64,000 nt of DNA from Candidatus Nitrospira neomarina (GCF_032051675.1 NZ_CP116968.1:1922001-1986000), one strand, 5' to 3'. Shown: positions 38,975 to 49,738, counted from the first letter of the stretch. The notes: a model not told the origin generated them from the letters alone. A program made the numbers and translations.

Positions 38975-39922
38975 ATGCGTCATCAACAAACACTCGAAAC
39001 ATCATCATTCTTATCTGGCATCGGCCTCCATTCTGGTAACCCTGCCTCAATTGCCATTCATCCAGCTCCGGTTAATACAGGAGTGGTCTTTGTGAAGCAT
39101 GTAGCTGATCAAATCCAGTCATGCCCAGCCAGCATCGCCTTTTTAGGACAAACCGATCATTGCACCACACTGCAAGTGGGTGATTTTGACATACAGACTG
39201 TTGAACATGTGTTAAGTGCACTAGCTGGCCTGGAAATCGATAATGCCTACGTGGAATTGCTTGGCAGTGAAATTCCTGCAGCAGATGGCAGCGCCACTCC
39301 ATTCGTCGATATGGTTTACCAAAGCGGGGTTCTGACCCAGGAAGAACCACGCAAATACCTTAAAATTATTCAACCGATTACGGTGGAAGATGGGCACCGA
39401 TCAATCAGTGTTCTTCCCTCGGCCCTCCCACAAATAACCTATTTCATTGATTTTCCTCATCCCCTTATACAACAACAAGAATATCACCATTTTTGCACGC
39501 CCCAGGATTATGGCAAAAATATTGCCGGAGCCCGTACATTCGCTTTTCGAAAAGAGGTGGAATTTTTATGGTCGCGAGGACTGGGGCTCGGTGGTTCACT
39601 ACATAATACAGTCGTCTTTGCTGAAACGGGATTGGTCAATGATGATGCCTTACGGTTCTCGGACGAATGCGTTCGACATAAAGTGCTCGACCTTATTGGC
39701 GATTTATCATTATTAGGAATTCCCGTTATTGGTCATTTCTTCGCAAAATGCGCCGGACACGCACTCCATACTCAATTAGTCCAAGCCATCATGGATAATT
39801 CTGACAAATGGATCATGTTAAACGCGGGAGAATCTGGAAAGGATGGCATCTTCAACGGACAGTCCTCCTCTCATCCAACGATTCACCTCCCTGAACTCCA
39901 ACCTGCCTTTCACGCATTCTAA
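38975..39922 (+). CDS. lpxC: UDP-3-O-acyl-N-acetylglucosamine deacetylase
   Basis: 315 residues, normal for LpxC. It begins RHQQTLETSSFLSGIGLHSG. The zinc site histidine is in TVEHVLSAL, and HKVLDLIGDLSLLG supplies the second His and the Asp. The catalytic His follows in AGHALH. LpxC performs the committed, regulated step of lipid A synthesis in the cytoplasm. AGGA precedes the ATG. Its presence shows an LPS-bearing outer membrane. Confidence 0.96.
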   Translation: MRHQQTLETSSFLSGIGLHSGNPASIAIHPAPVNTGVVFVKHVADQIQSCPASIAFLGQTDHCTTLQVGDFDIQTVEHVLSALAGLEIDNAYVELLGSEIPAADGSATPFVDMVYQSGVLTQEEPRKYLKIIQPITVEDGHRSISVLPSALPQITYFIDFPHPLIQQQEYHHFCTPQDYGKNIAGARTFAFRKEVEFLWSRGLGLGGSLHNTVVFAETGLVNDDALRFSDECVRHKVLDLIGDLSLLGIPVIGHFFAKCAGHALHTQLVQAIMDNSDKWIMLNAGESGKDGIFNGQSSSHPTIHLPELQPAFHAF

Positions 39923-40052
39923 CCCCTCTCTTTCTTTCCCCACTGTGTGCCCTCAACTAGCATTGCATTTGCTATCTGCCTATCAATAGAAAGGAAGAAA
40001 TTCTTTTCTCCATTGTCTTCATCCCCCACGCGTGGTAGCGTCTGGCATAACC

Positions 40053-40598
40053 ATGAGACTCCAATCATTTGTCCGCCCTTATAGAACAAGCAGGCTTAAA
40101 TTATTTTTCATCATTTGCGTCTGCCTTTTCCCGTGGACGCCCGTCTTAAGCGCCACACCAATAGAAAATGATCCCAAAGGATTCTTCGGCAGCCTCTGGG
40201 GCCATTCTCTCCAAGATCGCACAGACTTAAAAGAAATCGATTCCATAGATTCAATGCATATTTATACGATTAAACGCGGGGCTCCCCAGCTTGGATCGAC
40301 TGAGTTGGAATCCGTCAAACTCTATACTTTAGATGGAAAGTATGCCCGGGCACTCTTTCATTACCAGGGGGAAGCTATTCACAAAGCCATCCTACAGTAC
40401 CTGAGAAATGAGTTTGGACAAACAAACGACCAGTATGGATCCATGATCCGAGGATTAAGCCAACAGTACGCCTGGCGCGGATCAGAAACCCAAATCACAC
40501 TTATCTACCATGGATTTCGAGAGCGGGGAACTTTAACTGTCGAGGGTCGGATCTATGCTCCACTGTTTCTTGACACACTTTCTGAGAATTCCTATTAA
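40053..40598 (+). CDS. Secreted protein of unknown function
   Basis: 181 residues from the ATG at 40053; a GTG at 40032 is in frame. An N-terminal basic stretch and hydrophobic segment (LKLFFIICVCLFPW) end in LSA, a probable signal peptidase site. The mature part begins DPKGFFGSLWGHSLQDRTDL and is mixed alpha/beta without recognised domains. The style, GFFGSLWG followed by comparison of strands, recalls small periplasmic proteins such as the one at 19711-20274. Function unknown. Confidence 0.65.
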   Translation: MRLQSFVRPYRTSRLKLFFIICVCLFPWTPVLSATPIENDPKGFFGSLWGHSLQDRTDLKEIDSIDSMHIYTIKRGAPQLGSTELESVKLYTLDGKYARALFHYQGEAIHKAILQYLRNEFGQTNDQYGSMIRGLSQQYAWRGSETQITLIYHGFRERGTLTVEGRIYAPLFLDTLSENSY

Positions 40599-41594
40599 TA
40601 GCTGAGTTCCTTTCGTGATCACAAACAATAAATTATCAGACATGTGATAATTCGTCGCAAACCTCGCATGGAGGCCATCATGCGTTTCTTTTCGGTTTAC
40701 CTCTCCTCTCAATTGTGACGAGGAGCAAACAATAAAGGATTTCAAGACGATAATTGGCTCTTCATAATTCAAGAAGCAACAACAATCGGTTCAAAAAAGT
40801 ATTACTTCACCCCCGGTCATAACTTCCTGATACAAAAATTTAGAGAATTTCACGCTTGGAAGCATTGCGTTTTAACAGAATGTCACGGAATGCGAACTCA
40901 TGCATTTCGGTTTCCGTTATCTGAAAAAGCGTCCACTCCTTCGGGATACATCCAAAGGAGCATGTCCGGGCCAAAGTTAACCCGGATGACCACCACCTAC
41001 TTGGTTAAGATCTTAGACTCATATCTAGGACATCAGGCCGACCCCTTCCAGCCCGGCCAAGCCGATCCCATGATTCAATTCACTCACACTAAATTCGAGT
41101 TATAGAGTGAAGCGATCAGGCACCACTAAGAAAAGCGATCGTAAGGCGGGGAACAACACGTTTCCTATTTTCAGGTATGACCCCATGCAGTGAGCCCCGA
41201 ACAATACTCAATTAATTCCTAGATGACAGTCTCCACACTGCTGTCCTTTTCAGCCTACCTTCTCGGCCTAGCCGTGTATAACCAATTCAACACACTCAAA
41301 AAGCACCCTTCATGGCATCCATGAATTCAATCGACCTTAAAATGCTATGGGTCAATGAGAAGTCATGGACTCGATCTGATAATGGCTGAGGGTAAGGTCA
41401 TGTAAATCTGCGTTCATACTTTCCCAAATAAAGCTCCCATGCCTCAGGACGCTTTTCAAGGCGTTGCTAACCTCGTATGGTAATCGTTCCTCTCTCCAGC
41501 AAATTTCATGAAAAGCCCTTGACTCCTCCCGAAACAAAGTTCACTATAGGCCCGTTTTCCAACGTCATCCTAGCCGAATACCAATAGGGACTCC
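40599..41594. other. Long gene-free stretch
   Basis: About 1 kb with only short frames (for example 40890-41105 plus, 41352-41537 minus), none with a ribosome site or recognised family. An 8-base perfect inverted repeat, AATTATCA-6-TGATAATT, lies at 40631-40652 just behind the secreted-protein gene and could be an operator or 3' hairpin. No RNA gene was recognised. Confidence 0.45.
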
Positions 41595-42368
41595 ATGTCC
41601 AATCACATTCGCTCGGATCTTCTCGCCCTCAATCCCCACCAAACAGTATCAATTCAGCGCGTTGGAATAGGCCACCATCAGGTCGTGATTGTAGATGATT
41701 TTTATCAATACCCTGATGAAATTCTGAAAGTCGCGTTGAGCCTCCCCTATACCGACCGCTTCGACATCGTGGGAAATTTTCCGGGAGTCCGAGCCCGCCT
41801 GAATTATGAGCACCGGGAACTTGTGAAATCTCTAAGCGCACTTTGGGGATGCCCTCTCTTCACATTTTTTTCTCCCCAACCAGTCGTTTTTCAAGGTATC
41901 AAAACCGACAACTACGCGCTCAACGTTGGGCAACGGCAACCTCACATCGATCAGGATATCACCGCCATGGTCTATTTGAACCCTGCAGATTCATGTAGGG
42001 GTGGAACCGGCTTATATCGCCACCGACCGACAGGATTCGAACGCGTACCGCCTATACCCGACGGGACAATTCGACAACTTGCGGACCAACTTGAACTCAG
42101 CGACGAATTTTTCAACAGCCCGGAAGGATATGAAAATTTTCAAAATAGCATGATTTTCAATCCACTCTTCGCTTGTCGAGACAATAGGTATATCAACGAT
42201 GGAAATGAATATTGGGAATTACTGCAACTTATCGAGATGCGTCCAAACAGATTGATGATGTTTGATGGACGATGTTTTCATTCTCAGTATATCCAACCTG
42301 GCCACTACAACGAGGCCTTTCGGGTAAACCAAATTCTGTACCTCAGTCAAAAGGAAAAAATGCTCTGA
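41595..42368 (+). CDS. DUF6445-like protein (2OG-Fe(II) oxygenase-like fold)
   Basis: 257 residues. The middle has PHIDQDITAMVYLNP and GGTGLYRH, and a second His lies near the end in MFDGRCFHSQY. Such an H-x-D...H pattern in a double-stranded beta-helix is that of 2-oxoglutarate/Fe(II) oxygenases, and the overall look is that of the DUF6445 family. The substrate is unknown and it stands alone. I rate the fold as likely and the reaction as unproven. Confidence 0.7.
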   Translation: MSNHIRSDLLALNPHQTVSIQRVGIGHHQVVIVDDFYQYPDEILKVALSLPYTDRFDIVGNFPGVRARLNYEHRELVKSLSALWGCPLFTFFSPQPVVFQGIKTDNYALNVGQRQPHIDQDITAMVYLNPADSCRGGTGLYRHRPTGFERVPPIPDGTIRQLADQLELSDEFFNSPEGYENFQNSMIFNPLFACRDNRYINDGNEYWELLQLIEMRPNRLMMFDGRCFHSQYIQPGHYNEAFRVNQILYLSQKEKML

Positions 42369-42599
42369 TAATTTAATACCTCCACCCCGCCTTCCCTACC
42401 TACATTTCGTCATTCGTTTTTATTAGACTTCCTACTCCTCCGAATCCAAGCTTGAACAAAAATCAGAACATTATAAGGGTTCTTTGCCTCTATCTGGTTT
42501 ACAAAGTGCGAGAGAATACCCATCTCAACCAACGGTGAAAAAAAGAAAAAGGCGATCTCCAAACCCGCATAGATCCAGGCCTATGATGCTCTGGTCAGG

Positions 42600-43946
42600 T
42601 CATCCCGGTCGTGTTCCTTGCAAGTACGCTTTTTCCTCGTACCCTTTCATCACCAGAAGAAACAGGCAGGCAACAAGAAACATGATGCCTGCAAAAAACC
42701 AATAGTAGTCCGGGCCAGTCAACGCAACAGTCCCATCTGAATTCTGAATCCAATAATTTACAAAGGCGGTAAATCCGTTTCCTAAGGACACGGAAAGCAG
42801 AAATAAGCCCATCAGAAGCGATTTGAGTTTGAGTGGAGCCTGTGTATAGGAAAATTCGAGACAGGTAATCGACACCATAACCTCCGCCGCCGTAATCACC
42901 ACGAAGGCCAATAACTGCCAGGCAATCGCCGGTTCCATCCCCGATTCAATTTGTTGCTCGATATAGGCTGAGATCAGAAACGCTCCAACCGCCAGAAAAA
43001 AGCCCATAGCCATTTTTCGCAAAGATGTGAGGCGAACCATTCTATTCAACACCGGATAGACCACATAGGTAAACAAAGGAATAAACACCATGATCAAGAC
43101 CGGATTCACTGCTTGAATTTGCGAAGGCAGCCATTCAACACCCATCCAAACCCGATCCATATGTTGGGCTTGAAGAACCCACGCGGAAGAGGTTTGGTCA
43201 TAGAGGGACCAAAAAAATGCGACAAACACATAAATACCCGCCAACTTCCCAATCCCTCGCCATGTCTGTGGACGAGAAAGCGCTTGAAATACGCCTGAAC
43301 GGTCAGGAGGAATATGCGCATAGTGGGCCCGGCCAGACCAAAAAATGATGGTCGCCACAAACATCAAGATGCCAGGCACCCCAAATGCCAGGCCGGGGCC
43401 AAAATGCTCCAACAGCCAGGGGGTGAGCATCACGGATCCGAATGCCCCCACGTTGATCGCAAAGTAAAACCAGGCAAAGGCCTTGGTTAAAAGATGTCCA
43501 TTGACCACACCAAACTGATCCCCCAAATTAGCTGACACACAGGGTTTAATTCCCCCGGAGCCGATCGCGATTAAAGTCAATCCAACAAGCAGGCCAAATC
43601 GGGTGTGATCTAAGGCCAAAACGACATGGCCGCCACAATACACCAGAGAAAGGAGAATGATGGTTTTATATTTTCCCCAAAAGGCATCGGCCAAGATCGC
43701 CCCCAAAAAAGGGAAAAAGTACACTCCCGAGGCAAACAGATGGAAATAACTTTTCGCTTCTGCCTCGCCCATGGGATCCAAGCTTCCCTGTGTATTCAGC
43801 AACATCCCCGTCATAAACACCACCAGAATGGAACGCATCCCATAGTAACTAAATCGCTCAGCGCCTTCATTGACAACCAAATGCACGACTCCCGATGGCA
43901 TGGAAGGCGTGGGCAATGGTTCTGTTCGAAATTCATGTTTTTTCAT
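42600..43946 (-). CDS. POT family proton-dependent oligopeptide transporter
   Basis: 448 residues from the ATG at 43946 with GAAAG upstream; a TTG two codons earlier is possible. The family signature NEGAERFSYYGMRSIL contains the ExxER proton-coupling motif in the first helix. About 12 membrane helices follow, including the helix with GSGGIKPCVSANLGDQF. It imports di- and tripeptides, or other substrates in divergent members, with protons. It is divergent from the TonB receptor gene. Confidence 0.9.
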   Translation of the reverse strand: MKKHEFRTEPLPTPSMPSGVVHLVVNEGAERFSYYGMRSILVVFMTGMLLNTQGSLDPMGEAEAKSYFHLFASGVYFFPFLGAILADAFWGKYKTIILLSLVYCGGHVVLALDHTRFGLLVGLTLIAIGSGGIKPCVSANLGDQFGVVNGHLLTKAFAWFYFAINVGAFGSVMLTPWLLEHFGPGLAFGVPGILMFVATIIFWSGRAHYAHIPPDRSGVFQALSRPQTWRGIGKLAGIYVFVAFFWSLYDQTSSAWVLQAQHMDRVWMGVEWLPSQIQAVNPVLIMVFIPLFTYVVYPVLNRMVRLTSLRKMAMGFFLAVGAFLISAYIEQQIESGMEPAIAWQLLAFVVITAAEVMVSITCLEFSYTQAPLKLKSLLMGLFLLSVSLGNGFTAFVNYWIQNSDGTVALTGPDYYWFFAGIMFLVACLFLLVMKGYEEKAYLQGTRPG

Positions 43947-44068
43947 GAACAAACTTTCATCTGAAAGAAGTGGACAACCATTAAAAATTCGTATAGATCC
44001 TATCCGGTGAGAACGGCTATGTCAGTCCGACAAGCAAACTTCCGTCCCCACCGGAATGTCATTGTATA

Positions 44069-46027
44069 ATGCCAACTCCTCTCCCGCCATTCTTAGGCAT
44101 AATCCTCCTCGCCACCCTTTCAGTTATTAGAATATGGCTTCCCACCCCGGTACAGTCCGAGGAATCATCGGTTACGACTCTTGATACGATGATTGTCACA
44201 GGTTCCGCCCAACCCACCCAACCCCACCAATCAACTCAAAGCATTACCACCCTCAATGCTGAACAGATTGCCCCCCTTCAGCCCAATCGGGTTACCACCA
44301 TCCTCCAGCAAGTCCCAGGACTGCATACCGATGAGATGAGCGGGAGAAGTGGAATCAGCTCAGTGTATCTCCGAGGAGCCGATCCCAACTTCACCTTGAT
44401 TATGCTGGATGGAGTCCCCATGAATGACTCAACGAACCAGCGAGGCGGATCAGTTGATCTTTCCACTATTCCTATTGATCGGATTGAGCGAGTAGAAATT
44501 GTTCGGGGGCCTCTCTCGGCATTTTATGGTTCTGAAGCCATGGCGGGCGCAATCAATTTTATTACCAAATCTGCTTCCACGGCTCCCTCCTTCCGCCTCT
44601 TGGGCGAAGGAGGTCGATACGATTATCTCAAAGGGCTCGTCCAAACCGGAGGATCACTGGGACCATTGTCCGCCAATCTGACGCTGTCCCATACCCAAAA
44701 TGGAGAGCAAATCGAAAAAGATTCATTTTTGATGGACTCAGCTGGATGGAATTTTTCCATTCAGACAGATCCCAACTTCGACATCCAACTAAACGGGCAA
44801 TATACAGATTCAACGGTCCGGAGTTTTCCGGAAGGCAGTGGCGGGTCGAAACTGGCTTTACTCCGGGAAACCGAACGACGAAAGACCCAAGAATTCCTGA
44901 CCGGTTTGTCAGCCTCATTTCACATTCCTGCGGGTTGGCAGCATCAGGTATTTCTGAGCGTCACCCGAAGACTTCAAGACGTGTCAAACCCCGGAATTCT
45001 TGCGACTCCAACCACCTATGCCCTGCCTCCGGCTGACTTTGACACTCTTTATACCCGTTTTCAAACACGCATGACGACAACGTGGACGATCAGCCCCCAA
45101 TGGAAATTTTCACTTGGTGAACAGCTGACTCATGAACGCGGAAGCCGGAACGGGACTCAAGACCTGAGTTCCTTCGGAGGCTCCTCTAACCAGCCAGATG
45201 ACTTTGCCATCCGGCGGACACTCGGAGGAACCTTTGCGGAACTCACGACCGTCTGGTGGCAAAAACTGACCCTGAACTCCGGGGTTCGAGCCGATATCTC
45301 ACAAGGGTTCCAGCCGAAGATTAGCCCCAGGATTGGTGCGAAATATCAACTGTTCGACTCAATCCAGATTCGTGGTGGCTATGGAAGGGCGTTCAAATTG
45401 CCCAGCTTATCCAGTTTAGGAGACCCTTTGATTGGCAACCCTTCCTTACAACCCGAAACCAGCGTCGGGTGGGATCTCGGCCTAGAGTATCACACATTGG
45501 ATGAACGATTTACCGCAACGATAGAATACTTTCACAACCGGTTCAAAAACCTTATTGACCTCGATCCCGACCTCCTCAATCAAGGAATTATTCGCCTGGC
45601 CAATATTGATGAGGCAAAAACTCATGGTTGGAATATTTCCTTGTCCCTCACGCCAATCCCTGCTGTTTCTTTTCAGTCTAGTCTCACACACCTCACCACT
45701 CGAGTGACGGAAACGGGAGATCAACTAAGAAATCGCCCAAAATGGCGCGCATGGGTCGGGGTTATGATGAAGCTCTCTTCGACCCTCAATGTCAAAAGCC
45801 AAGTCACATGGGTCAGTTCAAGTTTTGATTTTCAAGTTCCAACCCAAACCACACGAGTAGGAGGATTTGCCAAGGCAGACATCACGGTCAATTACTATCC
45901 CTTTACTGAATGGAGTTGCTATGCAGCCCTCGAAAATGTCACCAACTCCTCATATGAACAGTTTGCCGGGTTTCCAGCTCCCCCCTTGACCTTTCGGTTA
46001 GGACTGGAATACCGGCCAGCATTGTGA
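44069..46027 (+). CDS. TonB-dependent outer-membrane receptor
   Basis: 652 residues with an N-terminal signal peptide (about 1-32). The plug domain begins TLDTMIVTGSAQP (TonB-box-like) and continues with VPGLHTDEMSGRSGISSVYL and VEIVRGPLSAFYGSEAMAGA, typical of BtuB/CirA-type receptors. A 22-strand barrel follows, with a C-terminal strand ending RLGLEYRPAL. It imports a siderophore, cobalamin or similar ligand using TonB energy. No cobalamin riboswitch is recognisable in the 120 bases upstream, so the ligand is open. Confidence 0.93.
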   Translation: MPTPLPPFLGIILLATLSVIRIWLPTPVQSEESSVTTLDTMIVTGSAQPTQPHQSTQSITTLNAEQIAPLQPNRVTTILQQVPGLHTDEMSGRSGISSVYLRGADPNFTLIMLDGVPMNDSTNQRGGSVDLSTIPIDRIERVEIVRGPLSAFYGSEAMAGAINFITKSASTAPSFRLLGEGGRYDYLKGLVQTGGSLGPLSANLTLSHTQNGEQIEKDSFLMDSAGWNFSIQTDPNFDIQLNGQYTDSTVRSFPEGSGGSKLALLRETERRKTQEFLTGLSASFHIPAGWQHQVFLSVTRRLQDVSNPGILATPTTYALPPADFDTLYTRFQTRMTTTWTISPQWKFSLGEQLTHERGSRNGTQDLSSFGGSSNQPDDFAIRRTLGGTFAELTTVWWQKLTLNSGVRADISQGFQPKISPRIGAKYQLFDSIQIRGGYGRAFKLPSLSSLGDPLIGNPSLQPETSVGWDLGLEYHTLDERFTATIEYFHNRFKNLIDLDPDLLNQGIIRLANIDEAKTHGWNISLSLTPIPAVSFQSSLTHLTTRVTETGDQLRNRPKWRAWVGVMMKLSSTLNVKSQVTWVSSSFDFQVPTQTTRVGGFAKADITVNYYPFTEWSCYAALENVTNSSYEQFAGFPAPPLTFRLGLEYRPAL

Positions 46028-46213
46028 GGTCAGTAATTATTTCTCATAAAGAGGCATTGGTTCCATCATCACCCAAGCTTTCTCCATGATCCTTTTGCAG
46101 AAACCTGCTTAAGCCAGGGCATGTTTTGACCGAAAAAGGGAATGACGTTGAAAAGAGGCAGGCGAAGATGTGCTAAACATCGCCTCCTACTTTACATTCA
46201 CTAGGAATCTTAC

Positions 46214-47200
46214 ATGCAACTCATCCTTCCATTAGATCCGGTTCAGGACGAAGAGCGTTCCACGATTTTTGCCAGAGTTAAAAGCTGTAAATCCTTGCCG
46301 ATTCTGTCTCCCTTGGCCTCGACCATCCTTAAGATGTGCCAAAATGAGGAAACCAATGCCTCCGAATTAGCCACGATCATCAGCCAGGATCCCGGAATGG
46401 CGGCTCAAATCTTATTTATGGCGAATTCGGGGTATTACGGCGGGTCCCGACACAAGGTAACCAGCATTGGACAGGCCGTGACCTTGCTTGGATTTTCAAC
46501 GATCGCCAATCTGGCTCTATCTTTTTGTTTTTACCGTTTAATTAAGGACATGAAAGAGGTCTCAACATCCGGGATTGACCATGTAAAATTTTGGCGGCGA
46601 TCCATTCTGGCCAGTGTTGCAGCTCGTGCCATTGGAACACACTTCGCCTTTCCTGATGTCGAGCTTATGTTTCTTGGTGCTCTGCTTCAAGACATCGGAC
46701 TATTGGCCTTAAACGAGGTGGCTTCACGGGAAATTGTCTCTCTCCAGGAATACAATCAGGACCATCATGCCAATTTACACCAGTATGAACTTGAAAACTT
46801 GGGAGTTGATCATTCACAGGTAGGAGCCTGGTTGGCCCAACATTGGCAACTTCCTGAGGAGTTTCAGTTGGCCATCCTCTATAGCCATACGCCCGAATTA
46901 TTTGAAACGCCGCCGGACTTTCAATCTCTGGTGGATACCGTTGCACTCTCCGGTATCATCGCGGACATCTGGATTAATCCCGATACCGAGGCGGCCATTG
47001 CCTCAGTCCGTAAAAATAGTCAGGGTCGCTTATCCGTGCAACCGGAAGATTGGGAACCGATTCTTGAGCACATGATGACGGGAATTCCACAAATTGCCAG
47101 TTTTTTTCACAGCCGGATTGGGAACTTCGAAGACATCGCCCACATCCATCAGGTAGCCTTACAACAGCTGAACTCCACTGATCCCCAATTATTCAACTAA
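46214..47200 (+). CDS. HDOD domain protein
   Basis: 328 residues. The HDOD domain starts at about residue 20 (KSLPILSPLASTILKMCQNE) and includes the typical segments LATIISQDPGMAAQILFMAN and SIGQAVTLLGFSTIANLALS. HDOD domains resemble HD phosphohydrolases but lack the metal residues and usually work in signalling, often linked with c-di-GMP or two-component systems. No other output domain is fused. It converges with the diguanylate cyclase gene. Confidence 0.9.
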   Translation: MQLILPLDPVQDEERSTIFARVKSCKSLPILSPLASTILKMCQNEETNASELATIISQDPGMAAQILFMANSGYYGGSRHKVTSIGQAVTLLGFSTIANLALSFCFYRLIKDMKEVSTSGIDHVKFWRRSILASVAARAIGTHFAFPDVELMFLGALLQDIGLLALNEVASREIVSLQEYNQDHHANLHQYELENLGVDHSQVGAWLAQHWQLPEEFQLAILYSHTPELFETPPDFQSLVDTVALSGIIADIWINPDTEAAIASVRKNSQGRLSVQPEDWEPILEHMMTGIPQIASFFHSRIGNFEDIAHIHQVALQQLNSTDPQLFN

Positions 47201-47248
47201 CCATACCCAACTCCCGCCACTCTGCCTCAGCCGTTCTTCCCCACTCCG

Positions 47249-48382
47249 TCATGCAGTCGCCAGATACAATTGGTTCCGACCATTGTCTTTTGCCCGATAC
47301 AACGCACGATCTGCACGTTCAAGCCAGGAGAGCACGGTTTCACCGGGAAGTAGCTCCGCCAAACCGACCGACGCCGTGACCGGAATGGTGATATCTTGAT
47401 AAGAAAATCCCTCTCCTCTCACGGCATCCAGCAATCGCTCACCCAGTCGTTGACTCAGTTTCCCATCGGCTCCCTGAAGCAAGACACAAAATTCCTCCCC
47501 TCCATATCTGGCAATAAAATCAGTTTTTCTGGGAAAAGTCGATACCAGACGTTTCGCCACCTGCTGTAGCACCACATCCCCAGCCGGATGACCATAGGTA
47601 TCGTTCACAAGCTTAAAATGATCGATATCAACCATCAAAATGCAGGCCGACGTCCCAGAGAAAAAACTCATCCCGGCCGTTCGTTCTAATTGAAGATCCA
47701 AGGCCCCACGATTATACAGCTGGGTCAGAGCATCTAGCGTCATTTGCTTTCGCGCACCTCCCAGTTCCTCCTCAACAAGACGTAATTTTTCTCCGAGATT
47801 TTCCAATCGTTGCTGCTGACGTTCTTTTCGTTCATCCACAAGAGCACTGATGCCTTCAACCACAGCCAATAAGGCCTGCTTCACATCGTGAAAGGAACCG
47901 TCCTCGGTTGCCGTGCGCAATTGAACGAGATGATTGGTCACTTTTTGATCGGTTTCCTGATCCTCGACAAACGCGCGCCCCATGATATTGGTAAATTCGC
48001 AAAGAACCGTTCGCATATCTTGAAGATTCCGTGTCACATAGGATTTTTCCTGTTGACGATGTCCATTAACAAATTGCGTGAGCGCCCCCCAATCACGGCG
48101 TGGGCCAGCCTCGGGTTTTTTTGAATCGTCGGCATCAATCTGAGTGCCCACCAACACATGTCTCGCCCACCGTTCAAACTCTTTTTCTATATCCTCTTCC
48201 GACAGTTGATCGAGTGCAAATGCATGACGGCCGAGACATCGCAAAACCCTGGCTAGGGATTCATATGCCTTGTCGGACTCTTCGGAGATCTCTGTGGCCC
48301 CAGATCCGTTGGCGACCGGCTCTTTTGGGGCCCTATTCTCATGAGAGTGATCTTTTTTCCCAATGGACCAAGATCCTAACAT
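47249..48382 (-). CDS. Diguanylate cyclase (GGDEF domain)
   Basis: 377 residues, with AGGAGG upstream of the ATG. An N-terminal helical region without a recognised sensor (about 1-210, ending in a coiled coil) precedes a GGDEF domain. The active-site loop is RYGGEEF, and the product-inhibition site RxxD is present as RKTD five residues before it. The enzyme should make c-di-GMP from two GTP and be feedback-inhibited. There is no membrane segment, so it is cytoplasmic. Confidence 0.93.
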   Translation of the reverse strand: MLGSWSIGKKDHSHENRAPKEPVANGSGATEISEESDKAYESLARVLRCLGRHAFALDQLSEEDIEKEFERWARHVLVGTQIDADDSKKPEAGPRRDWGALTQFVNGHRQQEKSYVTRNLQDMRTVLCEFTNIMGRAFVEDQETDQKVTNHLVQLRTATEDGSFHDVKQALLAVVEGISALVDERKERQQQRLENLGEKLRLVEEELGGARKQMTLDALTQLYNRGALDLQLERTAGMSFFSGTSACILMVDIDHFKLVNDTYGHPAGDVVLQQVAKRLVSTFPRKTDFIARYGGEEFCVLLQGADGKLSQRLGERLLDAVRGEGFSYQDITIPVTASVGLAELLPGETVLSWLERADRALYRAKDNGRNQLYLATA

Positions 48383-48605
48383 TCCTTCCTCCTCTTCAAT
48401 TCACTTCTGCCTCTGTCTGTGTCGGTGACCACCCAGCGAATGCATGGGGAGAGTGGGGTGACGGTTTGATTCCGTTATCGGCGTTTCCTCTATGTCTCTT
48501 GAGTCACTTTTTGTTATGCTCTTCGCCAAGAGCTACACAACACCATGTCTCAATGACTACCTTGATATTCCATTTCATCGTTCACGCGCATTTTCCTGAA
48601 CCCTC

Positions 48606-49373
48606 GTGAACCAACGATACACGATCTCCAGCAGACAAAATTCCCATTTCAAACGATGGGTATCGTTACTTGACTCACATGGGATTAAACGGCATCGCCG
48701 CTGTCTCGTTTCCGGGAATAAACTCCGGAAGGAAATCGGGACGCATTCTGGGATAACTGTCCACGAGATCTTACTTCCGCCCTCGTGGACCTCCAGAGAT
48801 GACCTCCCTTCTCAGGCCCTCCAGTATGAGTTATCACATTCCCTGTTTCAGGAGTTGGACGTGTTTGGGACGAAAGAACCGCTCCTGGTCTGCGGTGTCC
48901 CCGAAATGTCGCGAAGAGATCTTCGCCAGGCCCCCACTGGATTGGAAGTCCTGTGCCCGATTGGAGACCCTGGGAACCTTGGAGCCTTACTTCGGTGCTG
49001 TCGGGCCTTTGACGTGCAAACGGTCGTGTTGCTTCAGGAGGCGGTACACCCCTTCCACCCGAAGGTCATTCGTGCCAGTAGCGGTGCGGTGTTTGCCCAG
49101 TCCTTGGAATGGGCAGGCTCCATCACCGACCTGGATGCCCCGGAAACCTTGCAATGGATTACAGCGTTAGATTTGCACGGGACGGATATGTCCACGGTAC
49201 AATGGCCTAAACATGTTCGATTACTGATCGGCGAAGAAGGTGCAGGTGTTCCACCTTTTCAGTATTTGGAACGCCTGTGTATTCCTCAAATCCATCCATC
49301 GATCCCATTAAATGCGACAGTCGCAGGTAGCATCGCCCTCTATGCGTATCGCCAACACCACTCACAGTCCTAA
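48606..49373 (+). CDS. SpoU/TrmH family RNA 2'-O-methyltransferase
   Basis: 255 residues from a GTG. An N-terminal substrate-binding domain (SRQNSHFKRWVSLL, LVSGNKL) is followed by the SPOUT knot with motif 1 IGDPGNLGALLRCCRAF, motif 2 LLIGEEGAGV and motif 3 IPLNATVAGSIALY. The order and the RNA-binding domain suggest an rRNA methyltransferase of the RlmB or TsnR type. The target base is not deducible. Confidence 0.9.
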   Translation: MNQRYTISSRQNSHFKRWVSLLDSHGIKRHRRCLVSGNKLRKEIGTHSGITVHEILLPPSWTSRDDLPSQALQYELSHSLFQELDVFGTKEPLLVCGVPEMSRRDLRQAPTGLEVLCPIGDPGNLGALLRCCRAFDVQTVVLLQEAVHPFHPKVIRASSGAVFAQSLEWAGSITDLDAPETLQWITALDLHGTDMSTVQWPKHVRLLIGEEGAGVPPFQYLERLCIPQIHPSIPLNATVAGSIALYAYRQHHSQS

Positions 49374-49492
49374 CCACCTGCGATCCAACTGATTATGAGG
49401 CACTTGGTAGCTCGTGGTAGAACCCTGCGAACAGAGCAACACCCACACATGTTATGCACACACCACAGCCGCATCAGGATCAGGGTCTGACG

Positions 49493-49738
49493 ATGATTCA
49501 ACCAGGCAGATATCGTCACTATAAAGGGAAAGAATACCAGGTTATTGGCGTTGCCAAACATTCCGAAACAGAAGAAGATCTCGTGGTCTACCGGGCACTC
49601 TATGGCGAATTCGGCCTGTGGGTCAGACCGGAAAAGATGTTTAGGGAAAAAATTGAAGTAGAGGGGAAACTCGTCTTCAGATTTGAATATATCGACGGTG
49701 CCAACACCGGAACAGACACCACAACCATCAAACCCTGA
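49493..49738 (+). CDS. DUF1653 domain protein
   Basis: 81 residues from the ATG at 49493; the open frame begins at 49454 but the family alignment starts here. It has the DUF1653 sequence pattern GRYRHYKGKEYQVIGVAKHS, LVVYRALYGEFGLWVRP. Function of the family is unknown. It is small, soluble and monocistronic. Confidence 0.85.
   Translation: MIQPGRYRHYKGKEYQVIGVAKHSETEEDLVVYRALYGEFGLWVRPEKMFREKIEVEGKLVFRFEYIDGANTGTDTTTIKP

Noticed and set aside
43947-44068. Cobalamin riboswitch before the TonB receptor
   Set aside because: The gap is only about 120 bases and no B12-box-like sequence was recognised.
48100-48609. Plus-strand 169-residue frame opposite the diguanylate cyclase start
   Set aside because: Shadow of the cyclase gene; no domain features.
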